Source of the DNA: Verrucomicrobiia bacterium
GTDB taxonomy: Bacteria > Verrucomicrobiota > Verrucomicrobiia > Limisphaerales > JADLHS01
NCBI GenBank assembly: GCA_011525685.1
Contig: WYBW01000012.1
Location: 1 to 57,657 of the forward strand
Length of the DNA stretch: 57,657 nucleotides
Direction: 5' to 3'
In this document: positions 1-8,667 of the stretch, piece after piece
How positions within the stretch are numbered: the stretch's first letter is position 1
Layout of the letters: each line of letters starts with the position of its first letter
Notes under the pieces: generated by a model
What the model was told of the DNA's origin: nothing
Database searches by the model: none
What the model saw: the letters and a program-made list of their open reading frames with translations, nothing else
Position numbers and translations under genes: made by a program

Positions 1-2
1 CC

Positions 3-260
3 GAGGAGGCGCTCAACTCCTGGACCAACGCCCTGAGCCTGGCGCGCGATGAGGTCGAGCGTGAGGGCGTGTACGTCCACCTGGCTCGCATCAAGACCCA
101 CGCCGGCCGGTTCGCCGAGGCGCGCGCCCACCTGGACGCCATCACAAACGCCATGTACGCGGACCTGAAGCGGACCCTCACTCGCGCCCTCAACGAGAAG
201 GAAGCCGAGGCCAAAGCCGCCGCGAACAACGCGCCCGCCGCCAAGGTGGATTCACCCTGA
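3..260 (+). CDS. Helical-repeat protein, 3' end only
   Basis: The reading frame is open from the window edge, so the start lies upstream; only the last 85 residues are seen. They form amphipathic helices rich in Ala, Glu and Arg (for example ALNSWTNALSLARDEVER and GRFAEARAHLDAI) with the A/G/L spacing of tetratricopeptide repeats, then a charged Ala/Lys tail ending DSP. TPR proteins act as protein-protein scaffolds, but the partner cannot be told from this fragment. It could be any TPR or Sel1-like protein. The stop is followed by a gap with two perfect small hairpins. Confidence 0.6.
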   Translation, partial: EEALNSWTNALSLARDEVEREGVYVHLARIKTHAGRFAEARAHLDAITNAMYADLKRTLTRALNEKEAEAKAAANNAPAAKVDSP

Positions 261-306
261 GCCGCCCCTTTGGCATGGCGGATTTTGCCGGCTCCGGCTT
301 TGGTGG

Positions 307-348
307 GGATGGTCGCGCTGCGACCATCCGACCCGCGTCCAGCGGGTC
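307..348. repeat. Two adjacent perfect hairpins
   Basis: Bases 307-316 and 320-329 form a perfect 10-bp stem with a 3-nt loop (GGATGGTCGC / GCGACCATCC). Directly after it, 330-336 and 342-348 form a 7-bp stem (GACCCGC / GCGGGTC). There is no T-tract after either, so this is not a classical intrinsic terminator, but it lies 47 bp after a stop codon and could still act in 3' end formation. The rest of 261-621 holds the repeat copy at 388-430 and no convincing gene. Confidence 0.55.
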
Positions 349-387
349 GCCCGAGGAAGGACCGAGTGGTCTCTGATGCCCGGTGTA

Positions 388-430
388 GCGTTGCGCCGCT
401 CCACGCGGCGCTACTGCTCGCAGCGCGAGC
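388..430 (+). repeat. Dispersed repeat family 2, copy 1
   Basis: The segment around CGCCGCTCCACGCGGCGCTA, followed by ctcgcagcgcgagc, matches the reverse complement of 14031-14076 (CCGCTCCACGGGGCGCTACT then gtcgcagcgcgaagc) with only a few changes. Both copies lie between genes. No open reading frame uses it. It is probably a small dispersed intergenic repeat. Confidence 0.5.
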
Positions 431-621
431 AGTTCCACCACCCACCATACTCTCGTCGCACTCTATGGTGAGGCGGATTGGTGCTACGAACTCTGCGGCG
501 CGACGCCGCAAAGCACACGCCGGAGGCGTATGATCCCCAGTTCAACCGCGTGATCACGGTTTGTAACAGTGGATTGTCACAAGTTGTTGCCTGTGCCGCA
601 AAAAATGGCAGACTGTGGACG

Positions 622-1626
622 ATGCGCGCCGCCTCTGCTCAAGTCCGTTCCGAAGCCGACCCGCCCGGAGTCGCGGCGCGGCGCGGCTCGGGATTCACCG
701 AGCGCCCGGTCTGGCAGGCGGTAGGCACGGGCTGGCAGCATCTGCATGGCTGCGTCCACACTTCGGGCGCGAGTTTCGAGTGGCACGATTTCGAGCCGCG
801 GGAGGAGTTTGACTGGGGGCGGAGTTTTCATCCCGGCAGCGTGGAGGTGTGCCTGAACCTGGCCGGACACGGGCGGGTGACATTCAACGGCAGCGAGGCC
901 GTGTTCGCGCCTTTGACGGCGGGGTATTATCGGCGCGGCGATTCGCCCGTGCGCGCGACGCGGCCGGCGAACGAGCGCCACCGGTTTCTCACGCTGGAAA
1001 TGTCCTTCGATTTCGTGCGCCGACATCTGGGAGATTTTGCGCCTTCGCTCCATCCGCTGGTGCGCGAGGTGGTGGCCGGCAAGGGCGAAGTCTCGGCGGT
1101 CGCGCCGACGTCGCGCCTGACCAGCCGCCAGCAACAGTTGCTGGCCAGCTTGCGCGAACCGCCGGTGCTTGCGGCGGCCCAAGCGCTCTGGTATCAGGCC
1201 AAAGCTTTGGAAGTCGTGGCGGATTTGTTTTTCCTGACGCCTGGTGGCGAAGAGTTGTTCTGCCAGCGGCAGCAACGGTTGTCCGCCGAGCGCGTGGAAA
1301 AAGTCATCGCGCTGTTGCGGGCCAATCTGGAGAACCCGCCGAGCCTCGAAGAAATCGGCCGCGCGGTCGGGTGCAGCCAGTTTCACCTGAGCCGCACGTT
1401 TTCGAGCGCGACGGGCATGACCATCACGCAATGTCTGCGGCAATTGCGCATGGAGCGGGCGGCGGAACTGTTGCGCTCCGGGAAGTTCAACGTGACGGAG
1501 GCCGCGCTGGAGGTGGGTTACTCGAGCCTGAGCCATTTCAGCCAGGCCTTTCACGAGACGTTTGGTTGCTGTCCGGGGCTTTATCCCGTCAAGACACCGA
1601 CGCAAAAGTCCTCCGCGTCCCGGTGA
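622..1626 (+). CDS. AraC-family transcriptional regulator
   Basis: A 334-residue DNA-binding regulator. The C-terminal 100 residues form the two-helix-turn-helix AraC domain: RVEKVIALLRANLENPPSLE opens it, GCSQFHLSRTFSSATG is the first recognition region, and VTEAALEVGYSSLSHFSQAF followed by GCCPGLYP is the classic second HTH signature. The first 200 residues look like a cupin-type sensor (FHPGSVEVCLNLAGHGRVTF). I chose ATG 622 because codons upstream of it do not look coding, although the frame stays open to 478. The ligand and targets are unknown; the nearby Dps/peroxidase genes are convergent to it and need not be its targets. Confidence 0.88.
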   Translation: MRAASAQVRSEADPPGVAARRGSGFTERPVWQAVGTGWQHLHGCVHTSGASFEWHDFEPREEFDWGRSFHPGSVEVCLNLAGHGRVTFNGSEAVFAPLTAGYYRRGDSPVRATRPANERHRFLTLEMSFDFVRRHLGDFAPSLHPLVREVVAGKGEVSAVAPTSRLTSRQQQLLASLREPPVLAAAQALWYQAKALEVVADLFFLTPGGEELFCQRQQRLSAERVEKVIALLRANLENPPSLEEIGRAVGCSQFHLSRTFSSATGMTITQCLRQLRMERAAELLRSGKFNVTEAALEVGYSSLSHFSQAFHETFGCCPGLYPVKTPTQKSSASR

Positions 1627-1684
1627 TCGAACGAGGCGCGGAGGAAAAGCCGGTTGCGGGCCGCCGGCGATTGCTTCGCGAGAA

Positions 1685-2155
1685 TCAACCCTTCAGGAAG
1701 CTCTTCAACATCCACACCGTTTTCTGGTGCAGCGTGATGCGCGCGATCATGAGGTCCTGGCTCTCGGCGTCATTCGCTTCACCGGCCAGGTCGCGGGCCT
1801 TGGCGGCGTCGGCCAATAACTTCTCGTTGGCAACGATCAGCGCGTGGACGTAGCCCTCCTGCGTGAGCGGGGCGGCGAATTCCTTCATCCGCGCGACTTC
1901 GGCAAAGCGGCTCAACCCGCCAATGGCGTAAGCACCCAGCGCGCGGACGCGTTCGGCAATTTCGTCCGCCGCGGTGAAGAGTTCCTCATACTGGGTCTGA
2001 AACGCGGTGTGCAGGGCAAAGAAGCCCGGCCCTTCCACGTTCCAGTGGGCCAGATGCGTGAGCGACATGAGCGCGTAAGTGTCGGCGAGGACCTGATTCA
2101 AACTCCCGGTGAGCGAGTCGGCGGCAGAGGTTTTGGTGGAGGTCTTCCTGGCCAT
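1685..2155 (-). CDS. dps: Dps-like ferritin / DNA-protection protein
   Basis: A 156-residue protein with the Dps ferroxidase pattern: HWNVEGPGF starting at His37, then His49 and the D64xxAE68R group, the inter-subunit iron site that oxidises Fe(II) using hydrogen peroxide. Dps forms a 12-subunit shell in the cytoplasm that stores iron and often coats DNA. The short Lys/Thr-rich N-terminus (MARKTSTKTS) could be the DNA-contacting tail. It begins 42 bp after the stop of the peroxidase gene on the same strand, so the two probably form a peroxide-defence operon. Length is normal for the family. Confidence 0.93.
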   Translation of the reverse strand: MARKTSTKTSAADSLTGSLNQVLADTYALMSLTHLAHWNVEGPGFFALHTAFQTQYEELFTAADEIAERVRALGAYAIGGLSRFAEVARMKEFAAPLTQEGYVHALIVANEKLLADAAKARDLAGEANDAESQDLMIARITLHQKTVWMLKSFLKG

Positions 2156-2197
2156 GATGGTTTCGATTGAGCGATTTAGGTTGAGGTTGTCGTCGGG

Positions 2198-3229
2198 TCA
2201 CGGGGCCGTCTTGCTGGCGGTTGTGATGGGCCGGCGGTCTTTGCCCGAGAGGGCGTGGAGAAACGTGGCGATGTCACGAATTTCATCGGTGCTGAGTTCC
2301 TTGCCCAGTTGATGCCACCCCATCATGCGCACGGCGTCGTCGAGCGATCGGATCGAGCCGTCATGAAAGTAGGGACCGGTGAGGGCGACATTACGGAGCG
2401 TGGGTACTTTGAACTTGGCCTCGTCGGATTCGTCCTGGGTGACGGCGCGGCGGCCTGGATCCTTGGTGGGGAACGGGTGAATCAGCCCGGCCTTCTGGTA
2501 GGTGTTGGCGCCGAGCAGCGGGCCGTTGTGGCAGGCGGTGCAGCCATTGGCGAGAAAGGTTTTCAGCCCCCGTAGTTCCTCGGGCCGGAGCGCGGCATCC
2601 TTGCCCTTGAGAAAATCATCGAATCGGTCGCGCGTGATCAGCGTGCGCTCGAAGGCGGCGATGGCCTGGGCCATGTGGTCGTAAGTGACGGCATCGCCGG
2701 TTCCGGGAAAGGCGGTCTTGAACAAAGCTGGATACTCGGCGTGGGTGCGCAAACGCTGCAACACTTCGGTCTCATCCGGCATGGCCATTTCCACTGGATT
2801 GAGCACCGGTCCTTTGGCCTGTTCCTCGAGCGTCGGGGCGCGGCCATCCCAGAATTGCGCGTGATGGAAACCCGCGTTGAGCGTGGTGGGCGCGTTGCGG
2901 TCACCACGCTTGCCGAAGGCGCCCGGAGAGGTCGCCTCGCCGTCCGAGCCCGGCAAACCCCCGTCCACGCGATGACAGGTGTTGCAGGATTGGGTCTGGT
3001 TCTTCGACAGGAGGTTGTCGAAATAGAGTTTTTTGCCCAGGGCAATTTGCTCGCGCGTGTCCTTTTCGGCGCCGGGCATTTTGTCAGGGATCACTCCCGT
3101 GAATTGGAGCGCCTCCTTGCGAAGGGCCTGAATTTCCTCGGGCGACCACGATTGGGCGGCTCGGGCAACGGAGAAACCGGCCAGCGCCGCGATCAGCAGG
3201 AGATGAGTCAGATTGGAGAGTTTTTTCAT
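2198..3229 (-). CDS. Diheme cytochrome c peroxidase (CCP/MauG family)
   Basis: A 343-residue periplasmic protein. It has two c-type heme motifs, SCNTCH (Cys82, Cys85, His86) and CTACH (Cys230, Cys233, His234), the arrangement of bacterial diheme cytochrome c peroxidases that reduce hydrogen peroxide with electrons from small cytochromes. Other family marks are DRNAPTTLNAGFHHAQFWDG, PVLNPVEM and KVPTLRNVALTGPYFHDG. I start at ATG 3229, which gives a clean Sec signal peptide (MKKLSNLTHLLLIAALAGF...ARA); the frame is open 18 codons farther. It is followed by dps on the same strand. MauG-like roles in cofactor maturation are possible but there is no partner gene. Confidence 0.92.
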   Translation of the reverse strand: MKKLSNLTHLLLIAALAGFSVARAAQSWSPEEIQALRKEALQFTGVIPDKMPGAEKDTREQIALGKKLYFDNLLSKNQTQSCNTCHRVDGGLPGSDGEATSPGAFGKRGDRNAPTTLNAGFHHAQFWDGRAPTLEEQAKGPVLNPVEMAMPDETEVLQRLRTHAEYPALFKTAFPGTGDAVTYDHMAQAIAAFERTLITRDRFDDFLKGKDAALRPEELRGLKTFLANGCTACHNGPLLGANTYQKAGLIHPFPTKDPGRRAVTQDESDEAKFKVPTLRNVALTGPYFHDGSIRSLDDAVRMMGWHQLGKELSTDEIRDIATFLHALSGKDRRPITTASKTAP

Positions 3230-3303
3230 AAAGCGTATGGGTTCATGCAGCGGCTTTCGCAGCAACAGTTCTTTTGCGTCCAAAGGCTCGGGACCTCTGC
3301 TCG

Positions 3304-3339
3304 GGAATTGGCATTTCCTTTACCGGAATTGGCAATTCC
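3304..3339. promoter_or_regulatory. Pair of near-palindromes, possible operator
   Basis: Two 15-bp near-palindromes, GGAATTGGCATTTCC (3304-3318) and GGAATTGGCAATTCC (3325-3339), start exactly 21 bp apart, which is two helical turns. They lie in the 200-bp gap between the divergent peroxidase and prepilin-like genes, about 75 and 91 bp from the two start codons. That geometry fits two dimers of a repressor or activator binding the same DNA face. The binding protein is not known. Confidence 0.4.
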
Positions 3340-3429
3340 GCACCGTCTGCTTCGCCAGCCGCAATCCACCGACAAAGAAAGGCAAGCCGCCGGGAGCAGG
3401 CCGGAAAGCGGTCGGCTACGCTTTCGGCC

Positions 3430-4305
3430 ATGAAAAACGGAATTTGCAGGCACACCCCAAAGGCAACCACGGCATTCACCTTGATTGAATTGCTCGTCGT
3501 CATCGCCATCATCGCCATTTTGGCTGGCATGCTTTTGCCGGCGCTGGCCCGGGCCAAGACCAAGGCCAAATGCGTGGCCAGCCTCAACAACCTCCGCCAA
3601 ATTTCGCTGGGCATGACGCTGTATCGAGACGACCACATCAGCCGCTTCCCCGGCCACTCGCTGCCGGCCGTCGCCGGCGAGGCGCGCGTGCGCTGGGCGG
3701 ACCTGGTTTATCCTTACATGCGGAACGTGGACGTGTATCTCAGTCCCGGTCTGCGCCCGGAGGAGATGACGTTCATGAACAAGCCGTTCGCGCACACCGC
3801 ACCCGGCGGTGTCGAAACCCCGGGAGTGACCCGCTATTACGGCGGCTATGGATTCAATTACCAGTATCTCGGCAACACGCGAACGCCGGGAGGCATCGCG
3901 CCGTTCCATGCCTCCGACACTTCGATTCTCGCGCCGGCCAACACGGCGGTGTTGGGCGATACCAAGGGCGCTCGAAAAGGTTCGGCCAGTCTGCCCTACG
4001 GTGCGGACGGGTCGGGCGTTTACGTCATTGACCCGCCGTTGGGTTCGCAGCTACTCGGCTCGCAAGGCAGCCGCCGGAGCAGCGCTTCACCCGGCCCCGG
4101 CAACGCCTATTATGAGGGCGGCGACGACGGCTCGGACGCCCACCGTGCCACCCCCTGCGAGCGCCACGGCGGCCGCGTCAATGTCGTGATGGTGGATGGA
4201 CACGCTCTGGCCATGACCCCGGACGAACTGGACGGCAAGAAGTTAACGGGTGGGTTGCCCAACAACGCGTGGTGGAACGGACGTTTCGATCCGGCAGCCC
4301 GATAA
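3430..4305 (+). CDS. Type IV prepilin-like protein (H-X9-DG family)
   Basis: A 291-residue protein with a prepilin N-terminus: a short basic leader, then [20 protein letters not shown], the class III/type IV processing site and methylated Phe followed by the hydrophobic helix. The C-terminal part has the [13 protein letters not shown] element typical of the DUF1559/H-X9-DG pseudopilins that are greatly expanded in Planctomycetota and Verrucomicrobiota. These are processed by a prepilin peptidase and assembled into, or secreted by, type II secretion/pilus-like machines; individual roles are mostly unknown. Start ATG 3430 gives the usual short leader; the frame is open upstream to 3274. No secretion genes adjoin it. 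Confidence 0.9.
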   Translation: MKNGICRHTPKATTAFTLIELLVVIAIIAILAGMLLPALARAKTKAKCVASLNNLRQISLGMTLYRDDHISRFPGHSLPAVAGEARVRWADLVYPYMRNVDVYLSPGLRPEEMTFMNKPFAHTAPGGVETPGVTRYYGGYGFNYQYLGNTRTPGGIAPFHASDTSILAPANTAVLGDTKGARKGSASLPYGADGSGVYVIDPPLGSQLLGSQGSRRSSASPGPGNAYYEGGDDGSDAHRATPCERHGGRVNVVMVDGHALAMTPDELDGKKLTGGLPNNAWWNGRFDPAAR

Positions 4306-4410
4306 CGTCACTCCCGCAGTCCATAAGGCGCGAGCACAACCCAAGCGGCGGGTCAATTCACATTCCCGAGCTTCACCGGAGTAAGGCCGCGCTCAATGAC
4401 CTGAGCCTGG

Positions 4411-5955
4411 TCAGGGCTGGATCAACACGTGCCACTTGGGCCGCTGCCAGCTCTTGCGGAACTCCGTGAGCGGTGCTTCCACGGCCTTGCGTTGACGCTC
4501 CTGCCCGTCGAGGAAGATCACCAGGTCAAATTGCTGGTCACTGTTTCCGAAGTGTGAATCAAACTGTTTGGCAATTTCGTTGGCGGGCGTCACTTTGCGG
4601 CCCAGCATCTCGACCAGCGGAAAGGTGAGACCTCGAAACTCCGCCGCCGGTTCATAGGCTTTATAGATCAGTTCCGTGCAAACCAATTCCGAGTCCGTGG
4701 CGAAGTCGAAGTTGAAATCATAGGGCCGCCCGGCGTAGTGGAACGCGCGCAACAGGGCCTGGGCCTTTTCCCGCTTCGGCAATCGCGGACGCAGCACGGC
4801 CAGCGAATCGCAGTCCGCCGAATGTTCCAGCGTGGTGAAGGACACGCCTTCGCTGATGGCTTCGATGACCCGCACGGCGTGGCCTTGTTCCTGTGATTTG
4901 ATACTTTGTTCGTATGCCCTCGGAAGACGAGCGCGCAGCAAGGTTTCCAAATCGCCGCCGGGTTCGCCCTGCTGCTTCACCCAGGTCCGCGTCTCTGCGT
5001 CGTCGAAAAATGCGCGCCGTTCCTCGGGTGTGCCGAGGTAGAGCGCCGCATGCGACCAGAAACCGGGCAAGCCGATGTTCGACATGTACCATTCACGGCG
5101 TTCCAGCAAGACATCGCCGGGCAGGAGCTTGGGCTGAAGTTGTTTGGTCTGCGCCTGCGAAATCAATGAATGACCCGGGCGATATACTTTCGTGTCACCC
5201 ATCCATTCGGACACACCTTGTTGAACTGGCAGCCAAAGCGATTGCGCCCCGTCTTGCACGACTTTCAAGGCGTTCTTCGCGGTCAACACCTGACCGCGCC
5301 CCTTGCCTGCACGCCAGAGGTAGTCCGCGTCCCAGCGGATGGCCTTTCGCAGTTCCGGCTGCCGGTCGCCGGAAAACGTCTTCAACAACACCTCGCGCGC
5401 GGCAAAGTCGGTGGCGATGGCAATGTTCAGGTATTTGAACTTGAGCCTGCCATAAGTGCCGGCGGGCAGGCCCAGCTCCGGCACGGGATCGTTGAGCACC
5501 TTGTCCAGTTCCGGATTCCGCTCACAGCACTCGATGAACTCCATCGCTGCTCGATACTTCGCCAACATCGCCGCGTAGCCGATGAGAAACGAATCCTCCT
5601 TTGCCGTGCTTTTGAGCCGATAAAACTGCGCGTGATATTGCTCCACCGAATCCAGCGCGACGAGGTAATCGAGAAACCGCTGCCAGGTGTGCCAGACCAC
5701 CTCCTTCTCCTCCCGCCGCAACAGTCGCGACTCCTTCGGCCGTTCCTCCGGAAAAACGTCCGGGCGCGTTTCGAGGTAGCTGACGACCGCGCGGAGACCC
5801 TGCCGTTGAATTTGAGTGGCGCGGGCATCGCCCTGCAATCGCGCTTCGAGTTCCGCGGGTGTCAGTTTGTGAACCGGCTTCATCTCGGCGCACGACAGCA
5901 CCCCTCCGGCGAACAATACCGCCGTGGTGCTGGTCAATTTCATCGTCATACTCAC
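4411..5955 (-). CDS. Lipoprotein with permuted NlpC/P60 (YiiX-like) domain
   Basis: A 514-residue protein. The N-terminus is a lipoprotein signal (hydrophobic run ending VLSC, Cys22). Residues 30-260 are helical and not recognised. Residues 275-450 match the permuted papain-like YiiX/YaeF family: LLPGDVLLE, then WSHAALYLG with His302, and later SELVCTELIYKAY with Cys426, giving the circularly permuted Cys/His order. Such enzymes cut or transfer amide or ester bonds in cell-envelope material. The GTG start overlaps the mpl stop by 4 bp (GTGA), so it is translationally coupled to a murein-recycling gene and probably acts on peptidoglycan or a lipoprotein substrate; that target is inference. ATG 5949 is an alternative start. 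Confidence 0.8.
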   Translation of the reverse strand: MSMTMKLTSTTAVLFAGGVLSCAEMKPVHKLTPAELEARLQGDARATQIQRQGLRAVVSYLETRPDVFPEERPKESRLLRREEKEVVWHTWQRFLDYLVALDSVEQYHAQFYRLKSTAKEDSFLIGYAAMLAKYRAAMEFIECCERNPELDKVLNDPVPELGLPAGTYGRLKFKYLNIAIATDFAAREVLLKTFSGDRQPELRKAIRWDADYLWRAGKGRGQVLTAKNALKVVQDGAQSLWLPVQQGVSEWMGDTKVYRPGHSLISQAQTKQLQPKLLPGDVLLERREWYMSNIGLPGFWSHAALYLGTPEERRAFFDDAETRTWVKQQGEPGGDLETLLRARLPRAYEQSIKSQEQGHAVRVIEAISEGVSFTTLEHSADCDSLAVLRPRLPKREKAQALLRAFHYAGRPYDFNFDFATDSELVCTELIYKAYEPAAEFRGLTFPLVEMLGRKVTPANEIAKQFDSHFGNSDQQFDLVIFLDGQERQRKAVEAPLTEFRKSWQRPKWHVLIQP

Positions 5956-7346
5956 CGCCCGCCCAGCCGCTCCAGCAGCTTCCCGTGGATCCCGCCGAAG
6001 CCGCCGTTGCTGAACACCACCACGAGATCGCCGCCTTCGGCGCGGCGGGCGACGTGCGTGACGATGGCGTCCACATCGGGCAGATACGCGGCGTCCTTGC
6101 CGGCGGCTTTGATGTCGGCCATCAGCTTTTCGGGATTCAACCGCTCCTCGGGCCTGAGCAGTTCCAGCCGGGCGACCTGTGACACCACCACGCCATCGGC
6201 CTGGGCAAAGGCTTCGGCCAGTTCGGTTTGGAATACGTTCCGCCGCGTGGTGTTGCTGCGCGGCTCGAAGATGGCCCAGAGCTTTTGCGAAGGATACTTC
6301 AGGCGCAACGCCCGCAGCGTTTCGCGGATGGCCGTCGGGTGATGCGCAAAGTCGTCAATCACCGTCACGCCGCCGGCGATGCCGCGCACTTCCATGCGCC
6401 GTTTGATGCCTTTGAACGTCTCGAACGCGGACTGGATTTGCTTGTTCGACAGCCCGAAATGTTTTGCTGCCGCGACCACCGCCAAGGCGTTGCGCACGTT
6501 GAATTCACCCGCCAAGTTCAGGTGAAACTTGGCGCTCGGGATTTCAAATTCGCTCGCCGTCGGGCCGAGGCGCACGTTCGTGGCGCGAACGGCGTTGTCC
6601 TCCCCCAGTCCGAAACGTTTCACGGGGCAGAAACTCACATTCAGCAGCGGCGAGAGATTCGGGTCGTCGCCGTTGGCGAGCAACAGGCCGTTGCGCGGCA
6701 CGAGCCGGATGAAATGGTTGAACGACTTCTGGATCGCCGCAAGGTTTTCAAAAATGTCGGCATGATCGAACTCGACGTTGTTGAGGATGGCGCACTCGGG
6801 CAGGTAATGGATGAACTTGCTGCGCTTGTCGAAGAACGCCGTGTCGTATTCGTCGCCCTCGAGGATGAACCATTCGCTGTCGGTAAAGCGCGCGCCCTGC
6901 GAAAGATTGTTCGGGATGCCGCCGATAAGATAGCTCGGGTTCAGGCCGTTGTGCTCGAAGACCCAGGTCAGCAGGCTGGTGGTCGTGGTTTTGCCATGCG
7001 TGCCGGCGACGACGATGGAGCGTTTGCCGCGAATGAAGAACTCGCGGAGCAAATCCGGCAGCGAACAAAAGCGGAGTTTGTGATCGAGACAGAATTCCGC
7101 CTCGGGATTACCGCGCGAGATGGCGTTGCCAATGACGACCAGGTCGGGTTTGTGCGCGAGATTGCGCTCCGCGTAACCGTTCATCACCTCGATCTGTCGC
7201 TCGGCGAGGAACGTGGACATCGGTGGATAAACGCTCTGGTCCGAGCCGGTGACGGTGCAGCCTTTTTGTTTCAACGCCGCGGCCGTGGAGGCCATTGCCG
7301 TGCCGCAAATCCCCACGAAATGCACTGATCGAATTCCCGAAAGCAT
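5952..7346 (-). CDS. mpl: UDP-MurNAc:tripeptide ligase Mpl
   Basis: A 464-residue Mur-ligase. It joins UDP-N-acetylmuramate to the recycled tripeptide L-Ala-gamma-D-Glu-meso-DAP using ATP, a cytosolic step of murein recycling. The Rossmann-like first domain begins SVHFVGICGTAMAS, the ATP loop is VVAGTHGKTTTTSLLTWV, and the metal/substrate region includes LEGDEYDTAFFDKRSKF, which, with NNVEFDHADIF and DDFAHHPTAI, marks Mpl rather than MurC. I chose ATG 7346, 17 codons inside the open frame, because it sits directly before the conserved first strand. It is followed by the YiiX-like lipoprotein with a 4-bp overlap. Confidence 0.92.
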   Translation of the reverse strand: MLSGIRSVHFVGICGTAMASTAAALKQKGCTVTGSDQSVYPPMSTFLAERQIEVMNGYAERNLAHKPDLVVIGNAISRGNPEAEFCLDHKLRFCSLPDLLREFFIRGKRSIVVAGTHGKTTTTSLLTWVFEHNGLNPSYLIGGIPNNLSQGARFTDSEWFILEGDEYDTAFFDKRSKFIHYLPECAILNNVEFDHADIFENLAAIQKSFNHFIRLVPRNGLLLANGDDPNLSPLLNVSFCPVKRFGLGEDNAVRATNVRLGPTASEFEIPSAKFHLNLAGEFNVRNALAVVAAAKHFGLSNKQIQSAFETFKGIKRRMEVRGIAGGVTVIDDFAHHPTAIRETLRALRLKYPSQKLWAIFEPRSNTTRRNVFQTELAEAFAQADGVVVSQVARLELLRPEERLNPEKLMADIKAAGKDAAYLPDVDAIVTHVARRAEGGDLVVVFSNGGFGGIHGKLLERLGGR

Positions 7347-7782
7347 CGCGACAAACGATAAGGATATTCCGTTGTCAGAAAAGCGGATTCTCGTCATCGT
7401 CGCGGGCTTCAGCGCGGCTCGATCTCTACGAACGGCGGCCCATGAGCTGGCCTGCGGGATGAACGCGCTCGCGGTTTTGGTTGATCGAACGAGTCACCCT
7501 CAAACTGGCAGGGGTGATCTACGCGACGGCTCCAATCCGCCGGTGTTTTGAAAGCATCGTCCAGGCGGATTCATCTTGGAGTTTCTCCGGGATATTCCGC
7601 GAAGGATCAGCGCGGCAAGCGGTCGGCCACGCTCTGCCAAGTGCGGCACTGCCCGGCGCTGTCACACCGGTTTCGGGGTTGCAAAAAAGTAGAATCACAT
7701 GCCGCCACAACCCTCCTCCCGGCATACCGTTTGCTTGACAAATGTGTTACAATTTGGTGAAGCTTAACAGCCTCGGTAAGCA
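7347..7782. other. Gap between divergent mpl and VTC-domain genes
   Basis: No gene is supported here. Short open frames exist but have no recognisable domain or ribosome site. The gap should carry the promoters of both divergent genes. The AT-richer last 60 bases (around 7735-7755) hold TTGACA and TACAAT hexamers, but they are only 7 bp apart, too close for a sigma-70 promoter. Confidence 0.5.
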
Positions 7783-8667
7783 GTGACTAATCAACAAGAT
7801 AGGGTTCAGCCGCAACGCTTCGAGATGAAATACATCATCGAGGAGCCGGTGGCGCTCGGAATTCGGGATTGGGTTCGTTCCTACCTCGACATTGACGAGC
7901 ACGGCGCCACGCGCCCCAATCTCTCGTATCCGGTCCACAGCATCTACCTGGATTCGCCGGACCTGAAGCTTTATCAGGCGACGGTGAACGGGGACAAGAA
8001 CCGCTTCAAACTCCGACTACGGTTTTACGAGAACCGGCCCGGCGCGCCGGTCTATCTGGAAATCAAGCGGCGGATGAACAACTGCATTTCCAAGATGCGC
8101 AGCCGGGTGCATGCCGAAGCGGTAAGTTATCTGCTCGCTGGACACCTGGCCGAGCCGAGCCATCTGGTTTCCAACGAGCCCAAACAACTGGTGGCCTTGC
8201 AGCGCTTCTGCCAACTGGTCAATGAACTCCAGGCGCAACCCCGCACTCACGTGGCGTACTTGCGCGAGGCTTGGATCAGCCGGGAGGACAATTCCGTGCG
8301 CGTAACCATGGACCGCGAAGTACGGACCGAGACCGATCCGGTGGCGCGGTTGGTGCCAGAAATGACCAATCCCGTCCTCGTGTTCGGCGACCGGGTCGTG
8401 CTGGAGTTGAAATTCACCGGTCGCTTCCCGGACTGGTTCAAGGAGTTGGTGCGCATCTTTGGTCTCATGCAGTGTGGTGCCGCCAAGTATGCCGATGGGG
8501 TGACCCGACTGGGGGCGCACGTGGTTTCCCACACCTTTTCGCTCGACAACTACAATCCATCGGCGCAGGAAAGGTTGCAGCGCATTGACCGGCTGGTCGT
8601 GCCTTCGCCGAGCCGAAACGGGCAGGCGGCGGGCATGGCGGCCATTCTCAGCAAGAAATTCTCATGA
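7783..8667 (+). CDS. VTC-domain protein (polyphosphate polymerase-like)
   Basis: A 294-residue protein with the VTC domain of the triphosphate-tunnel fold. Basic residues expected to line the tunnel are visible: QRFEMKYIIEE with Lys16, RFKLRLRFYE, YLEIKRRMNN with Lys95, and VRVTMDREVR; acidic ELKF follows. In yeast the same domain in Vtc4 makes polyphosphate from ATP; bacterial members usually occur without the SPX domain, as here. It starts with GTG 7783 and its end overlaps the DUF4956 gene by 4 bp (ATGA), so the pair is translationally coupled. Polymerase activity is inferred from the fold. Confidence 0.85.
   Translation: MTNQQDRVQPQRFEMKYIIEEPVALGIRDWVRSYLDIDEHGATRPNLSYPVHSIYLDSPDLKLYQATVNGDKNRFKLRLRFYENRPGAPVYLEIKRRMNNCISKMRSRVHAEAVSYLLAGHLAEPSHLVSNEPKQLVALQRFCQLVNELQAQPRTHVAYLREAWISREDNSVRVTMDREVRTETDPVARLVPEMTNPVLVFGDRVVLELKFTGRFPDWFKELVRIFGLMQCGAAKYADGVTRLGAHVVSHTFSLDNYNPSAQERLQRIDRLVVPSPSRNGQAAGMAAILSKKFS

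Noticed and set aside
307..348. Tandem hairpins as a terminator
   Set aside because: No T-tract follows, so they are listed only as hairpins.
577..1605. Long open frame opposite the AraC gene
   Set aside because: It is antisense to a clear regulator and its product is Arg/Gln-rich with no domain; typical of high-G+C DNA.
7735..7753. TTGACA and TACAAT hexamers upstream of the VTC gene
   Set aside because: They are only 7 bp apart; a sigma-70 promoter needs about 17 bp.
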